This document shows positions 30,725 through 45,407 of a stretch of 64,000 bases of DNA, one piece after another. The position numbers and the translations under genes are program-made. The DNA comes from Paenibacillus contaminans. GTDB taxonomy: Bacteria > Bacillota > Bacilli > Paenibacillales > NBRC-103111. Positions within the stretch are counted from its first letter, which is position 1; every line of letters begins with the position of its first letter. The notes under the pieces were generated by a model. The model worked only from the letters and a program-made list of their open reading frames with translations, ran no database searches and was not told the origin of the DNA. The stretch lies in the NCBI RefSeq assembly GCF_003285015.1, contig NZ_QMFB01000004.1:248001-312000 (forward strand), written 5' to 3'.

Positions 30725-31528
30725 TCAAGCTATAGGGCTTGCCTCCTCCCGATATTCCCGAGGCGACACGCCGAACCGTTTCATAAAGCAACGATAAAAA
30801 TAAGGATAGCTGCCGAAACCGCAGCTTTCCGCAATTTGTTCCAGCGTCAGTCCGCTGTACTGCATTCTCTCGATGGCGATGGAAAGTCTAACGCGAATGG
30901 CGTACTTCACAATCGTCTCCCCGAACGCTTCTTTGAATAATTTCGCTGCGCGGGACGGGCTGAGCCTGACGCTCGCCGCCACCTCATCGACAGCGAACGT
31001 CTGTGTCGCATGTTCTTCAATATACCGCTTCATCCGGTGAGCCGCTACTCCTCTAACGTTGTCGCTTTTTCCGCCGTTCGCTTGTTTGAAGGCCCTTTCA
31101 AGCGTAAGGCAGAGCGCGCGAAGCAAATAATCGACAAGCTCGCCGTTATTTTCGCCGATCCTGCGCCGTTCCAAGACGATCCGCTTCCAGATGTCAAGCA
31201 CGGAGCCGTCCGCTTGAATATGCGCCCGTTTCGGCTTATCGCCGCGCGATGCCCATCGATCGATCCATGCCCCCTTGCAAATGACGTAATAATCGCCGCT
31301 GCCTGCTTTGCCCTCTTCGTTCTCCTCCACCACCAGCCGATACGTCTCTTCGGGCCGCAGAAACAGTAAATCGCCCGGAACAAGCCGCTCGGATCGGCCG
31401 TCCAAGCAGATGCGGCAATTCCCCTCCGTTTGAAGGCGGAGCAAGTAATAGTCATTGCCAATCCACTCGTCGGGATACATCGGCTTGTCATGGTACGAGT
31501 ACCCGCTGTACAGCACTTCCGTTTCCAA
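30725..31528 (-). CDS. AraC-family regulator with N-terminal cupin-like domain
   Basis: 267 aa. The N-terminal sugar-binding-like half (about 1-130) includes LQTEGNCRICLDGRSERLVP and GDLLFLRPEETYRLV, typical of AraC_binding cupins. The C-terminal double HTH (about 165-265) has VDEVAASVRLSPSRAAKLFK and LEQIAESCGFGSYPYFYRCF followed by FGVSPREYR. The start is TTG 31528 with AGGGG 5 nt upstream. It is divergent from the oxidoreductase gene 116 bp away, which is its likely target, and lies upstream of the copy B transport operon on the same strand. Soluble, one-component. Confidence 0.88.
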   Translation of the reverse strand: METEVLYSGYSYHDKPMYPDEWIGNDYYLLRLQTEGNCRICLDGRSERLVPGDLLFLRPEETYRLVVEENEEGKAGSGDYYVICKGAWIDRWASRGDKPKRAHIQADGSVLDIWKRIVLERRRIGENNGELVDYLLRALCLTLERAFKQANGGKSDNVRGVAAHRMKRYIEEHATQTFAVDEVAASVRLSPSRAAKLFKEAFGETIVKYAIRVRLSIAIERMQYSGLTLEQIAESCGFGSYPYFYRCFMKRFGVSPREYREEASPIA

Positions 31529-31644
31529 TGGTTCCCCTCACTTTCGGCTTAAAAAAGATAGGTTCTGACGGTTTGGACAATACCTTCGTTTGCACAATCT
31601 AGGTAAAATGGGCTTGAATTAAAACCATAAGGAGAGAAAACGCC

Positions 31645-32667
31645 ATGACCAAACTCAGAACAGCCATAATCGGCTGCGGCGCCATTACGCAGCATCGTTA
31701 TGCGCCGGAATTCGCCGCTCATCCGCAAGTAGAGATCGTTGCTTTCTGCGATAAGAATCGCGAGCGGGCGCAAGCATATGCAGACCGATACGGCGGCAAA
31801 GCTTACGCCGACTACAGGGAGATGCTTCACGAACAGAAGCCGGACATCGTCACCGTATGTACGCCGAACGCCTACCATGCCGAAATGACGATCGCCGCTG
31901 TGCAAGGCGGGGCCCACGTGCTCGTCGAGAAGCCGATGGCCGCGACCAAGCAGGAAGCGGAAGCGATGATCGAAGCGGCTCAACGGAGCGCAGTAACGCT
32001 GATGGTCGGCCAAAGCCAACGCCTGATGCCGCCGCACCTGAAGGCCAAGGAGGTACTCTCATCGGGTAAACTGGGGCGCGTTCTGACGTTCCGCTGTTCG
32101 GCGGGTCATAAAGGACCTGAACTGTGGAGCGTTGACGGCCGCAGCAGCTGGTTTTTCCGGCATGAGGAGGCCGTCATGGGAGCGGCCGGCGATCTCGGCA
32201 TCCACAAGGCGGACTTGGTGAGATGGCTGTTGGACGATGAAGTGACGGACGTTTCGGCTTTTATCGGAAACCGGGACAAGGAAGACTCGGACGTTGACGA
32301 CAACATGGTATGTATCATCCGCATGCGAAGCGGCGCAATCGGCTCGATCGTCGCAAGCTGGACTTATTATCAGGGAGAAGACAATACGTCGATCTTCTGG
32401 TGCGAGCGCGGCACGCTCAAAATCGGATTCGAGCCGGATTACCCGGTCATCGTTCAGATGAACGACGGATCGATCGAGAAATACGGCGTAGGCGGCATTT
32501 CAACCAATGACAACCAGTTGAAGAGCGGCGTAGTCGACTCGTTCGTCAATAGCATTTTAACGAATACACCGCCTTTAATCCCCGGAGAAGAAGGGCTCCG
32601 ATCGCTTAAGGTCATTTTGGCCGCCTTCGATTCGACCGCAACCGGACGAACGATCTCTGTCGGATAG
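31645..32667 (+). CDS. Gfo/Idh/MocA-family NAD(P)-dependent oxidoreductase
   Basis: 340 aa. Rossmann N terminus TAIIGCGAITQHRY, then CTPNAYHAEM and the conserved VLVEKPMA (Lys of the EKP motif, about residue 97). The C-terminal beta-sheet domain has GDLGIHKADLVRWLL with His in the usual catalytic position (about 192). The start is ATG 31645 with AAGGAG 10 nt upstream. The family oxidises or epimerises sugars and inositols. This is the only plus-strand gene of the island before 42.6 kb. It probably processes a monosaccharide or uronate released from the imported glycan. The substrate is unknown. Confidence 0.9.
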   Translation: MTKLRTAIIGCGAITQHRYAPEFAAHPQVEIVAFCDKNRERAQAYADRYGGKAYADYREMLHEQKPDIVTVCTPNAYHAEMTIAAVQGGAHVLVEKPMAATKQEAEAMIEAAQRSAVTLMVGQSQRLMPPHLKAKEVLSSGKLGRVLTFRCSAGHKGPELWSVDGRSSWFFRHEEAVMGAAGDLGIHKADLVRWLLDDEVTDVSAFIGNRDKEDSDVDDNMVCIIRMRSGAIGSIVASWTYYQGEDNTSIFWCERGTLKIGFEPDYPVIVQMNDGSIEKYGVGGISTNDNQLKSGVVDSFVNSILTNTPPLIPGEEGLRSLKVILAAFDSTATGRTISVG

Positions 32668-32789
32668 CCGTGTCTAGTCTACTAACTCTAACAAACGTTT
32701 ATTTCCTGATATTCAGTATATTAACAAAACCTCAACGTATTGGCATCCGCTTACGACAAAATGTTCGAACGTTCGTATCTTGCAACAAA

Positions 32790-32828
32790 AAACAAAGGGG
32801 GCACTCCTTTATCGGAGCCCCCGATCGT
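32790..32828 (-). terminator. Terminator after the SLH-cohesin gene, possibly bidirectional
   Basis: GGGGGCTCC / GGAGTGCCCCC stem, followed on the minus strand by TTTGTTTTTTG. On the plus strand it is followed by a shorter T stretch, so it may also end the oxidoreductase transcript. Confidence 0.75.
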
Positions 32829-32853
32829 TTTCATCTATCCGGCCGACACGCTG

Positions 32854-34620
32854 CTACTCACTGTACATGTCAGCATGCATCAACAAACGTTTCAGCACGG
32901 CCGCAGCTTCAGCACGCGTCGTTTGCGCTTCCGGTCGGAAGGCGTTTCGCTCGTCACCCTCCATCATACCTGCCTTCGCCGCAGCGGCGATATCCGCCTG
33001 TGCCCAGTCTGCTGCCTCCCCTAGATCGACAAACGAAGTGCGCTTCTCACTGGAATCTGAGATTTCAATCGGTTTGCCGGCATAACGAGCCGCCCGCCTC
33101 AGAGTAACCGCCATTTCTTGCCTTATCATCCGCGCATCTGGTCGGAAGCTGCCGTCCGGATAGCCGCCAACCAAACCTGCATGCGTGGCCGCTCTGACGT
33201 CCTCTCCATACCATTCTCCTTTGACATCCGTAAACGAAGCATCGTCGGAGATGTGGTTCAAAGCCAGTGCCCGGACCAGCATGGCCGCGAACTCGGCGCG
33301 AGTTACCGGCTTGTCCGGCTCAAAGCTTCGTTCCGACGTCCCCTGCACCAGCAGTTTGTTGGCCATCGTCTCCACGATCGATTTACCCCAATGGCCGTCA
33401 AGATCGGCAAAATGCTTTTCCGCTCGAGCCAAGGCGTAGAGGCTGTTCCCTTTTCGGTATAACTTGGCGACGGTCTTTCCGTTTACAATCCGAAAAACCG
33501 TCGGCACCGGCAGCAGTTCTCCGGTAGAATCATCCATATAGACGCCTGTCGTTTGACCGGGCTCGATATCGAAGTCAAGCTCGAACAAACGCGGGACATA
33601 CCGCGCAAACGTGGATAGAAGCACGGCGTTTCCGTCCGGTGTAATCGCTTGAACTTCGAATGCCACCGGCTTGACCAGCAGATCGGCTCCGATATTTGCG
33701 GCCCCTTGCTTGACTTTGCCCGCTTGCTCATCGTTCGTTTCTGTTATGACGATTTTTATAACTGCCTTGTCTGCATCCGCGCCCAGCCGGGCAACCCATT
33801 CCTCCGTAGTGAACTCATTTAGCGGAATCGAGTAGGATAGGTTCCCGACATGCATCTCGATGGCGGCAGACGGATTTTGTTTAGCCCATTTTTGGAGCAA
33901 TGCCAGCGAGACTTGAACGGGACCGTCCGCAGGAATTCGTATACGACCGGTTTGTACTTGTTCGGCGCCCATCGGTTCGGTGACGACCATTTCGCGTGTT
34001 TTTCCCTCAGTATCGCGGGGATTGTGGACGTTACCAGCGTTGCCGTTGTTCCCGTTATTGCCTTTGTTCCCGTTATTGCCGTTATTGCCATTATTCCCAT
34101 TGTTCCCGTTGTTGCCGTTGTCGCGTGGTGTTATCTTTACGCTTATCGTCCCCTGTTCCGTATACGTTGTAGCCTGCAAGTCGGGGTCGAGCGATTTGAC
34201 GAGAAGCAGCTTGATGTCGGCGATTCCGGCAGCTTCCGCTTTCAGCGTTAGCCGGGTTAACGATTTCGACCCGCTTTCCCCGTCGGCATTGCCCGACTTC
34301 GTCGACCCGTATCGAATCGTATTCCCTTTAACAACGGGAGCAACGGAGAGGCCTCCCGGCAACAAATCTTCCGCGCTCACGAACGAAACGCCAGCCGGCA
34401 ATTCGACCGTCCATTCATAAGCGTATAATCGGTCAAGGCCTGCCCCTTCTATGGTTACTGCGAAATTGTCATTTACTTTGACGGTTGTCGCAGCAGACTT
34501 CATAGCATAAGCAGTCGACTGACCTTCCGCAGCCAGGGTCGTCGATCCTTTGACAAACCAAATCATAATCGCAAGCAGAAGTACGGCTGCGCTTGTATGT
34601 AACCATTTGCTTCTTTTCAC
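32854..34620 (-). CDS. SLH-anchored cohesin-domain surface protein
   Basis: 588 aa. Signal/TM start (SAAVLLLAIMIWFVKG). Residues about 35-170 form a cohesin-like domain: FAVTIEGAGLDRLYAYEWTV, PAGVSFVSAEDLLPGGLSV, GSKSLTRLTLKAEAAGIADI. Then comes a linker of repeated Asn-Gly-Asn triplets (about 172-200), a middle beta-rich domain (about 215-400), and three SLH repeats (about 405-585), for example HAGLVGGYPDGSFRPDARMI. The start is GTG 34620 with GGAGGG 8 nt upstream. It lies 70 nt downstream of the dockerin-bearing lyase gene on the same strand. SLH domains hold the protein on the wall, and the cohesin could dock the lyase. The cohesin call rests on pattern, not on a profile search. Confidence 0.8.
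   Translation of the reverse strand: MKRSKWLHTSAAVLLLAIMIWFVKGSTTLAAEGQSTAYAMKSAATTVKVNDNFAVTIEGAGLDRLYAYEWTVELPAGVSFVSAEDLLPGGLSVAPVVKGNTIRYGSTKSGNADGESGSKSLTRLTLKAEAAGIADIKLLLVKSLDPDLQATTYTEQGTISVKITPRDNGNNGNNGNNGNNGNNGNKGNNGNNGNAGNVHNPRDTEGKTREMVVTEPMGAEQVQTGRIRIPADGPVQVSLALLQKWAKQNPSAAIEMHVGNLSYSIPLNEFTTEEWVARLGADADKAVIKIVITETNDEQAGKVKQGAANIGADLLVKPVAFEVQAITPDGNAVLLSTFARYVPRLFELDFDIEPGQTTGVYMDDSTGELLPVPTVFRIVNGKTVAKLYRKGNSLYALARAEKHFADLDGHWGKSIVETMANKLLVQGTSERSFEPDKPVTRAEFAAMLVRALALNHISDDASFTDVKGEWYGEDVRAATHAGLVGGYPDGSFRPDARMIRQEMAVTLRRAARYAGKPIEISDSSEKRTSFVDLGEAADWAQADIAAAAKAGMMEGDERNAFRPEAQTTRAEAAAVLKRLLMHADMYSE
34038..34121 (-). repeat. Nine-bp tandem repeats encoding the Asn-Gly-Asn linker
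   Basis: About nine units of GGNAA[T/C]AA[C/T] on the minus strand code for NNG repeats, with one Lys variant. Such arrays can change length by slippage without breaking the frame. Confidence 0.8.
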
Positions 34621-34653
34621 CAAGCCATCCCTCCAGAACCGGTTATGGAAATA

Positions 34654-34680
34654 GTGCCCCCTTGACGAGCAAGGGGACAC
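34654..34680 (-). promoter_or_regulatory. Hairpin between the copy B lyase and SLH-cohesin genes
   Basis: The minus strand reads GTGTCCCCTTG, loop CTCGT, CAAGGGGGCAC. No T run follows, so processing or stabilisation is more likely than termination. Confidence 0.5.
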
Positions 34681-34690
34681 TTCCAGCTAA

Positions 34691-40180
<5,490 letters not shown>

Positions 40181-40232
40181 TTACTTGGTAATCGCAACGC
40201 CAAAAAATTAGCAATGCCTTTCTACACCCAAG

Positions 40233-40248
40233 TTGTAATCGCTTACAA
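40233..40248 (-). promoter_or_regulatory. cre site (CcpA) in the leader of the copy B lyase
   Basis: TTGTAAGCGATTACAA on the minus strand matches 15 of 16 cre positions and is nearly palindromic. It lies about 25 nt downstream of the predicted -10, suited to roadblock repression. Confidence 0.7.
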
Positions 40249-40272
40249 TTAGTTCCCCCTCCTTTCATCGCC

Positions 40273-40390
40273 ATCATAAAGCAGCAGTCGATATCGGTAA
40301 ATCAACAGATCCGATAAACCTACAACAACTCTACGTTTTTCTTAGAATACTTTCAGTTTTCGAGAAAACGCCCACTGATTCGCACTCATG
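40273..40390 (-). promoter_or_regulatory. Activator-type promoter, operator class B (copy B lyase)
   Basis: -35 TTTACC (40301-40296), a 17-bp spacer and -10 TATGAT (40278-40273). Upstream it shares GGATCTGTTGATTTACC and GTAGAGTTGTTG with 30571-30692, and similarity continues for about 60 bp further. Confidence 0.6.
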
Positions 40391-40423
40391 TTTTTGTCGT
40401 ATATTGTCCAGCTTGCCGGCATA

Positions 40424-40457
40424 CAAAAAAACTGCACGGGAAAGATCCCGGCAGTCT
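40424..40457 (-). terminator. Rho-independent terminator of the dehydrogenase operon
   Basis: The minus strand reads ACTGCCGGGA, TCTT loop, TCCCGTGCAGT and a T7 run, 20 nt after the stop. Confidence 0.88.
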
Positions 40458-40478
40458 GCGAAAGTGCTCGTATTTTAT

Positions 40479-41480
40479 TTATCTTGGCGTTAATCTGTGG
40501 TAGTGATCCAAGGAGACCCGCCCGAGCAGCTCGCCCCCTGTGCTGAAACGGTGCAGCTCGTCCACGATGAAATCGCAGAGTCCCCGTTTCAGCAAGCCGT
40601 GGAACCCGCCGATATGCGGCAAGCATAGAACGTTCGGCAGGGTCAGCAGTTCATGATCTACAGGCAACGGCTCCTGGTCGTACACGTCAAAAGCGGCAAG
40701 TATGCGGCCTTTGCGGAGTTCCTCCAAGAGGGCCGTTTCCTTCACGATCGGGCCGCGGGCCGTATTGACGAAGAGTGCGCCATCCCGCAGCCGCTGCAGC
40801 TGCTCCTCCCCGATCATCCCTTGCGTACGAGGCGTCCAGGTATTATGGAGAGAAACAATGTCGCTGCGCTCGAATAGCTCATTCAACCCGCAGAGCTCTA
40901 CGCCGAGCGCGTCCGCTTCCTTCTGCGTGCAATAACTGGAGCTCAGCAGGATTTGGGCGCTAAAAGGCTGCAGCATTCGGATCACCTGCCTGGAAATTTC
41001 GCCGAAGCCGACAAGACCGATCACTCTGCGCGTCACACCGAGAACCGTTTCTCGGTTATTGCCGCTCCACTGGCCCAGTTTAAGCCTGGCGCTGTAGCCC
41101 GCGAAGTTCCACGCACCGGCGAACATTAGACCTATAGCACATTCTGCAGTCGAATGCGCCAGCACTCGATTGGCCGAGGTGACGGCAATCGACGCGGAGA
41201 ACACGTCCTCGCTGACAATGGACGCTACGCTGCCAGCCCCATGCCCGATAAACTTCAGCTTCTCGGCACGCGCGAGCACTTCCGGAGTGAAAAAGGGCGA
41301 ACCCCAGGAAGTGATGCAAGCATCGTACTCGCCTATTCGATTAGCCAAATGATCACTTGTAAACCTTTCATTTATTGGAATAAAATCAACCTCTGAGAAG
41401 CTCAACAGCTTGCTCAGCACTGGCTCCTGCCAAAACATGCCGCGCAGTCCGGCATCGGCGATCGTCACTAACGTTTTCAT
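40479..41480 (-). CDS. D-isomer-specific 2-hydroxyacid dehydrogenase
   Basis: 333 aa. NAD-binding GLVGFGEISRQVIRMLQPF near 145-165, Arg in FVNTARGPIV, Glu in DVYDQEPLP and His in LPHIGG: the standard Arg-Glu-His catalytic set. The start is ATG 41480 with GAGG 7 nt upstream; an upstream TTG two codons earlier is less likely. It lies 9 nt after the TIM-barrel gene, so they form one operon. It probably reduces or oxidises a 2-keto/2-hydroxy acid from uronate or sugar catabolism. Confidence 0.9.
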   Translation of the reverse strand: MKTLVTIADAGLRGMFWQEPVLSKLLSFSEVDFIPINERFTSDHLANRIGEYDACITSWGSPFFTPEVLARAEKLKFIGHGAGSVASIVSEDVFSASIAVTSANRVLAHSTAECAIGLMFAGAWNFAGYSARLKLGQWSGNNRETVLGVTRRVIGLVGFGEISRQVIRMLQPFSAQILLSSSYCTQKEADALGVELCGLNELFERSDIVSLHNTWTPRTQGMIGEEQLQRLRDGALFVNTARGPIVKETALLEELRKGRILAAFDVYDQEPLPVDHELLTLPNVLCLPHIGGFHGLLKRGLCDFIVDELHRFSTGGELLGRVSLDHYHRLTPR

Positions 41481-41489
41481 GTGCAAACC

Positions 41490-42335
41490 TCATTTCTTAA
41501 GAGATTTAAGGATCATACGCATAAAGTCCGCATAGGCTGGAAAAATGATCGCAGGCTCCATGCCGGGAACCTGCAGTTCCTTCCGCCACTTGGTTTCCCA
41601 CTCCAACGAATAATAACCTGTATAACCTGCACTTTCCAGCATGCCTACTATTGAAGCGACGGGGATCTTCCCTTCGCCAACCTTCGTATACTTCCAGTTC
41701 AGCTCCATCTGATCTTCGAAGGGAACGCCGTCCTTTATATGAATGTGAACGCACTGCGATCCCAGTAATGCAAGGGTGTCTGCAGGCGATTCCCCCTCTT
41801 CCAGAGGGTGGATCAGATCATAAATGACAGCGCAGTTCGGACGGTCCACATCATCCAGCAGCGTGCGTAGTGCCCGGCCCGTGGAAAACTCATTATGCGT
41901 TTCGATCCATACCTGCACGCCAGTTGTCGCCGCATAATCACAAGCTTGCCGGATGTACGCTACAAGCTCTGCATAGGGTATAGCCGGAACCTGTTCGTCT
42001 CTGCGGTTTCTGAAATAACCGAGGAATATCCGCACTCCGCTAGCCTTCAAATCTTGCGCCAAGGAAACCACCTTACAAAAATGCATAAGCTGCGCGGCAT
42101 CCCCCTCGCTGCCTGTCAAACAAACGCCGGAACCGATATCAATAACGCGCAGCCCCGCTTCCTCCACTTTTCTCAGAACAGCGCTTCTCTCGTCCTTTGT
42201 CATCTCGACAGAGATCCCCCAAACATTCCCTTCCCTGAGCTCCAAACCTTGAAATCCGTATTGCTTCGCCATATCCACCGTCTCGTCCAAAGACCAGCCG
42301 TCACACGGGATTGTACTGAAGGCTAAACGCTGCAT
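41490..42335 (-). CDS. Sugar phosphate isomerase/epimerase-like TIM-barrel protein
   Basis: 281 aa. AP-endonuclease-2/xylose-isomerase-like barrel. It opens MQRLAFSTIPCDGWSLDETV, with GFQGLELREG, the metal-site style stretch VWIETHNEFSTG (about residues 150-160), VIYDLIHPLEEG, VHIHIKDGV and YYSLEWETKW. The start is ATG 42335 with GGGGA 7 nt upstream; the upstream extension has no ribosome site. It is the first gene of the operon with the dehydrogenase, divergent from an AraC regulator. A role in sugar interconversion is likely; the exact substrate is unknown. Confidence 0.88.
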   Translation of the reverse strand: MQRLAFSTIPCDGWSLDETVDMAKQYGFQGLELREGNVWGISVEMTKDERSAVLRKVEEAGLRVIDIGSGVCLTGSEGDAAQLMHFCKVVSLAQDLKASGVRIFLGYFRNRRDEQVPAIPYAELVAYIRQACDYAATTGVQVWIETHNEFSTGRALRTLLDDVDRPNCAVIYDLIHPLEEGESPADTLALLGSQCVHIHIKDGVPFEDQMELNWKYTKVGEGKIPVASIVGMLESAGYTGYYSLEWETKWRKELQVPGMEPAIIFPAYADFMRMILKSLKK

Positions 42336-42604
42336 GCCGCTTTCCCCATTTCCGTAATGATAACTTAGATTCATTCCCATTATGGCAGGCCGGTTTCGCG
42401 AGCGCTTTTCTTTTTCCGCGAATTCTTTGTACATTTACGCGAAACCGACTGAACTTTTATGCGAACTGAATTCCGGAAGCTTCCCGCCGTCATGTGGGAA
42501 CAGAAGCCATCCCTTTTCCACATATACTTTGAACAATGTTGCGAATCCGTGTACCATTATCAGTAGAGACGAAGAATTTATGATAATGGCGGTGGACATG
42601 ATTG

Positions 42605-43501
42605 ATGTCTGATTATCCGATCTATGCTTACCGAGACATGCTCGACGAGTCATTTCCTTTTAAAATCGAGATCCGCAGGCCGCACTCGATGAATCGCTCC
42701 CTTCACGCACACGAGCATTTGCAGTTGTGCTACCTATTGTCCGGCAGTTGCCTTCATTGGGCGGCAGGCCGGCAGTATGTGTTGACTAAGGGAGATCTCT
42801 TCTCGATCCCGCCCTTTCACGAACATCGGTTGGACCCCCGCGATGCGATGGATTTCGTCATGATTCAGGTGGATTTTATGCCCCATGCGATTCACGATAG
42901 TTTTCGGGATCTGGCGCACATTCAAACGTTTGTTGATTTCGCCTATATCAGACCTCTTATTTCTGAAGCCGATCTGATGCCCAAAATGACGCTTCCCCCT
43001 CCCACTCAATCCGTGGTCGAAAACCTGCTAAACGTTATTCTCACCGAATGGGAGGGACAAGAAGAAGGCTATCGGTTGGCAATCAAAGCGGAACTGCTGA
43101 AGCTTCTCGTCATTACCTGCAGGCAATATAAGCGCTATTCGCATACTCAAAGTCAGCAAGAGCGTCAAAAGGTAACCCACCATCGGAACGCTTTTTATAA
43201 AGCTATCAACTATATGGTGACACATTACAATGAGGATCTCCATTTGGAAGAGGTAGCGTCCAAAGCGTTGATGTCGCCCTCCTATTTCAGCTATATGTTG
43301 AAGCTGGTGAAAGGGAAATCCTATATTGAGCTTTTATCCGCCACTCGTATTCAAGCCTCAATGGAGCTCCTGGCAGGAACCGACCTCAATGTGACCGAGA
43401 TTGCTTCCCGAGTGGGCTATAACCATGTAAGTTATTTCAATAAAACGTTCAAGAAACATACGGGCTTAACGCCCGGAGACTATCGCAAGCATCACATTTA
43501 G
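42605..43501 (+). CDS. AraC-family regulator with cupin-like sensor
   Basis: 298 aa. The N-terminal cupin half has RSLHAHEHLQLCYLLSGSC and KGDLFSIPPFHEHRL. The C-terminal HTH has EEVASKALMSPSYFSYMLK and VTEIASRVGYNHVSYFNKTF then TGLTPGDYRKH. The start is ATG 42605, with GGTGG 8 nt upstream; a TTG one codon earlier is possible. It is divergent from the isomerase/dehydrogenase operon across 269 bp, which should hold both promoters, and it is the likely regulator of that operon. No gene is seen in the gap. Confidence 0.88.
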   Translation: MSDYPIYAYRDMLDESFPFKIEIRRPHSMNRSLHAHEHLQLCYLLSGSCLHWAAGRQYVLTKGDLFSIPPFHEHRLDPRDAMDFVMIQVDFMPHAIHDSFRDLAHIQTFVDFAYIRPLISEADLMPKMTLPPPTQSVVENLLNVILTEWEGQEEGYRLAIKAELLKLLVITCRQYKRYSHTQSQQERQKVTHHRNAFYKAINYMVTHYNEDLHLEEVASKALMSPSYFSYMLKLVKGKSYIELLSATRIQASMELLAGTDLNVTEIASRVGYNHVSYFNKTFKKHTGLTPGDYRKHHI

Positions 43502-43523
43502 CGAAAATGTGCATTATATGGTT

Positions 43524-43605
43524 TTGACAAGAACTTTATCCCATAAACACAAGAAGCCGCTATTTACGCGGCATTTAATGAGATTAAGTTCTTGTCACCC
43601 GACAG
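43524..43605. repeat. Dispersed repeat with 12-bp terminal inverted repeats
   Basis: TGACAAGAACTT (43525-43536) and AAGTTCTTGTCA (43586-43597) flank a small GCCGC/GCGGC hairpin, followed by CCCGACAG. A related copy lies at 62706-62790. It looks like a MITE or decayed transposon end. The rest of 43606-43859 shows no gene. Confidence 0.6.
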
Positions 43606-43859
43606 CCGAGTTCATCGTCGACGACAAGAACAGCACAGCCTATGTATCGCGAAAAAAACGATAAAAATTGAGGTAAATCGAGTCCCTCTCATTCGGCAAT
43701 GGTGAGCAATCCATGTCAATAATTTGAAGTATTGCTTGATCATAGAGATTTTTAATCACAACAGAATCCATACAAGCATCCCCCTATCTACAAAAAAGGA
43801 ACGAAATCTTTCGTTCAATCTATATAAATTATGGTCTCATCCCATTTGTTCTACAAGGA

Positions 43860-43905
43860 TACAAATAAACAAAGCAGGTTACGCGGACCTGCTCTGTTTA
43901 TTTAT
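43860..43905 (-). terminator. Terminator of the VOC gene
   Basis: The minus strand reads AAACAGAGCAGGT, 7-nt loop, ACCTGCTTTGTTT, then ATTTG. The stem is 13 bp with one mismatch. It lies about 30 nt after the stop. Confidence 0.8.
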
Positions 43906-43932
43906 CTTTATTAAGTTATTTATGTAACCAGC

Positions 43933-44367
43933 TTAACTCACATACATGGCGAGAAATCGCTTCTGTATTTCCTCAGGTTCCAAGATTTCAAGTGTGGTTG
44001 AGATCATCCAATAATGTCCGAATGGATCCTTCACACTTCCCGCTCGTTCACCGTAGAATTGATCGGCTATCGGATTAACGATTGTCGCTCCAGCTTCAAC
44101 CGCCTGATGGATCAACTTATCTGCATCGTCGACCAAAAGATGGATACCGACCGTTGTGTTGCCTATCGTTTCCGCCCCTAAAATACCGTATTCGGGATAT
44201 TCTCCAGCGAGCTGTATGAGAGCTCCGCCGATTGCAATTTCAGCATGAGCGACTTTGCCTTCCGGCTCCGTCAAGCGATATTTCTCTACGGCATCGAAAG
44301 CCTTCTTGTAGAACTCAATCGCCTCCGCAGTGTTCTTGATCCATAGAAACGGGGTTACATTAACCAT
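43933..44367 (-). CDS. VOC (glyoxalase/dioxygenase-fold) family protein, PhnB-like
   Basis: 144 aa. It begins MVNVTPFLWIKNTAEAIEFY, with the beta-alpha-beta VOC pattern, AEIAIGGALIQLAGEYPEYG and the C-terminal KDPFGHYWMISTT. The start is ATG 44367 with AGGTGG 6 nt upstream. It follows an AraC regulator on the same strand by about 70 nt and the two are probably co-transcribed. PhnB-like VOC proteins have varied or unknown roles. No clear substrate. Confidence 0.87.
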   Translation of the reverse strand: MVNVTPFLWIKNTAEAIEFYKKAFDAVEKYRLTEPEGKVAHAEIAIGGALIQLAGEYPEYGILGAETIGNTTVGIHLLVDDADKLIHQAVEAGATIVNPIADQFYGERAGSVKDPFGHYWMISTTLEILEPEEIQKRFLAMYVS

Positions 44368-44437
44368 TTACATCCACCTCTCTTTTTTCACAATTTTAAC
44401 CGCCCCTCAAACGAGGGTATAGTAAAAAATTGACCCT

Positions 44438-45259
44438 TTAGTTATGGACCGCAACATGATTGTGATGCCTGACTTGCGCCGAGAAATAATCAGTAGGATT
44501 AAGACTGGAGAAAGCCTGAAAATCCTTAATAAAATGCATCTGATCATAATATCCGCAAGCGATAGCAACATCCAACCAATTGACGCACTTCGTGCGGTCT
44601 AATCTATTCAATACCTCCTGAAAACGACGAAGGCGACAGAAGAGCTTCGGCGTCAACCCCACTTCTTCTTTAAAAATCTGAATAAATCTCCGTTGACTTA
44701 AACCGATTTGATCGATCACATCCGAAAGGGGTCTTGTATGCGGCAAACGCATAAACTCGTTAAGTGCGAAGCTTACTGCCGGATGTCGTATCAGTGGTCG
44801 GGAAGCCAGCTTGATCAGATTTGCTTCAAGTATTCGAAACTTATCAACCACCGTTTGTGATTGAAGCAGCATCTCACGCAGATCATAGGCGCTTGCGCCC
44901 CACAGTGCATCCAAGGAAACATGCGTATTATGTAGTTCATTCACTGGCATTTTAAGAAATGGGGAAATGCCGCCCGGTTTGAAATGTATGCCCAAAACTG
45001 TGGTCTCTGCGGAAGTATCGATAATGAAATATTCGGAATGCGGCCCGCAAATAACAGAGCTGCCGTATGTCCGCAACGGGTCCTTATACTCTCGGTCGAA
45101 CAATTTAATCTTATCGTCATGCAGGTTGATCACGAGTTCAATCGAACCATCAGGCAGCGAAAGCTCCTTCGAATGAGGTGGTGCATATCCTTCAAAATAC
45201 CAGAAATAATCCACAAAACCTGACAATGGCGCTTTTGGCGTATACGTTCGTATCAGCAT
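44438..45259 (-). CDS. AraC-family regulator (DUF6597-type N terminus)
   Basis: 273 aa from ATG 45259. The family typically begins near MLIRTYTPKAPLSGFVDYFW, which is why I prefer this start over ATG 45352. Neither start has a good ribosome site, so this is uncertain. N-terminal domain: LPDGSIELVINLHDD, VICGPHSEYFIIDT, GIHFKPGGISPFL. HTH: LSDVIDQIGLSQRRFIQIFK and WLDVAIACGYYDQMHFIKDF. It lies directly upstream of the VOC gene, its likely target or partner. Confidence 0.8.
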   Translation of the reverse strand: MLIRTYTPKAPLSGFVDYFWYFEGYAPPHSKELSLPDGSIELVINLHDDKIKLFDREYKDPLRTYGSSVICGPHSEYFIIDTSAETTVLGIHFKPGGISPFLKMPVNELHNTHVSLDALWGASAYDLREMLLQSQTVVDKFRILEANLIKLASRPLIRHPAVSFALNEFMRLPHTRPLSDVIDQIGLSQRRFIQIFKEEVGLTPKLFCRLRRFQEVLNRLDRTKCVNWLDVAIACGYYDQMHFIKDFQAFSSLNPTDYFSAQVRHHNHVAVHN

Positions 45260-45407
45260 GGCATATGCGCGACTGGCTTTATGGACGTGAAGTCCGCGGA
45301 GTCGCTCCGTCCTTTCTTGGGGTACTTTGCGCGTTTGGCAAGCCGAAATCATGAAGTATCATCGTTGTTGATGGACGAATTTGAGTAGGGTAGCCAGCCG
45401 CCAACGC

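Noticed and set aside
34010..34125. Regular short repeats that might suggest a repeat array or CRISPR-like tract
   Set aside because: Units are 9 bp, in frame, and code for an Asn-Gly-Asn linker; there are no spacers.
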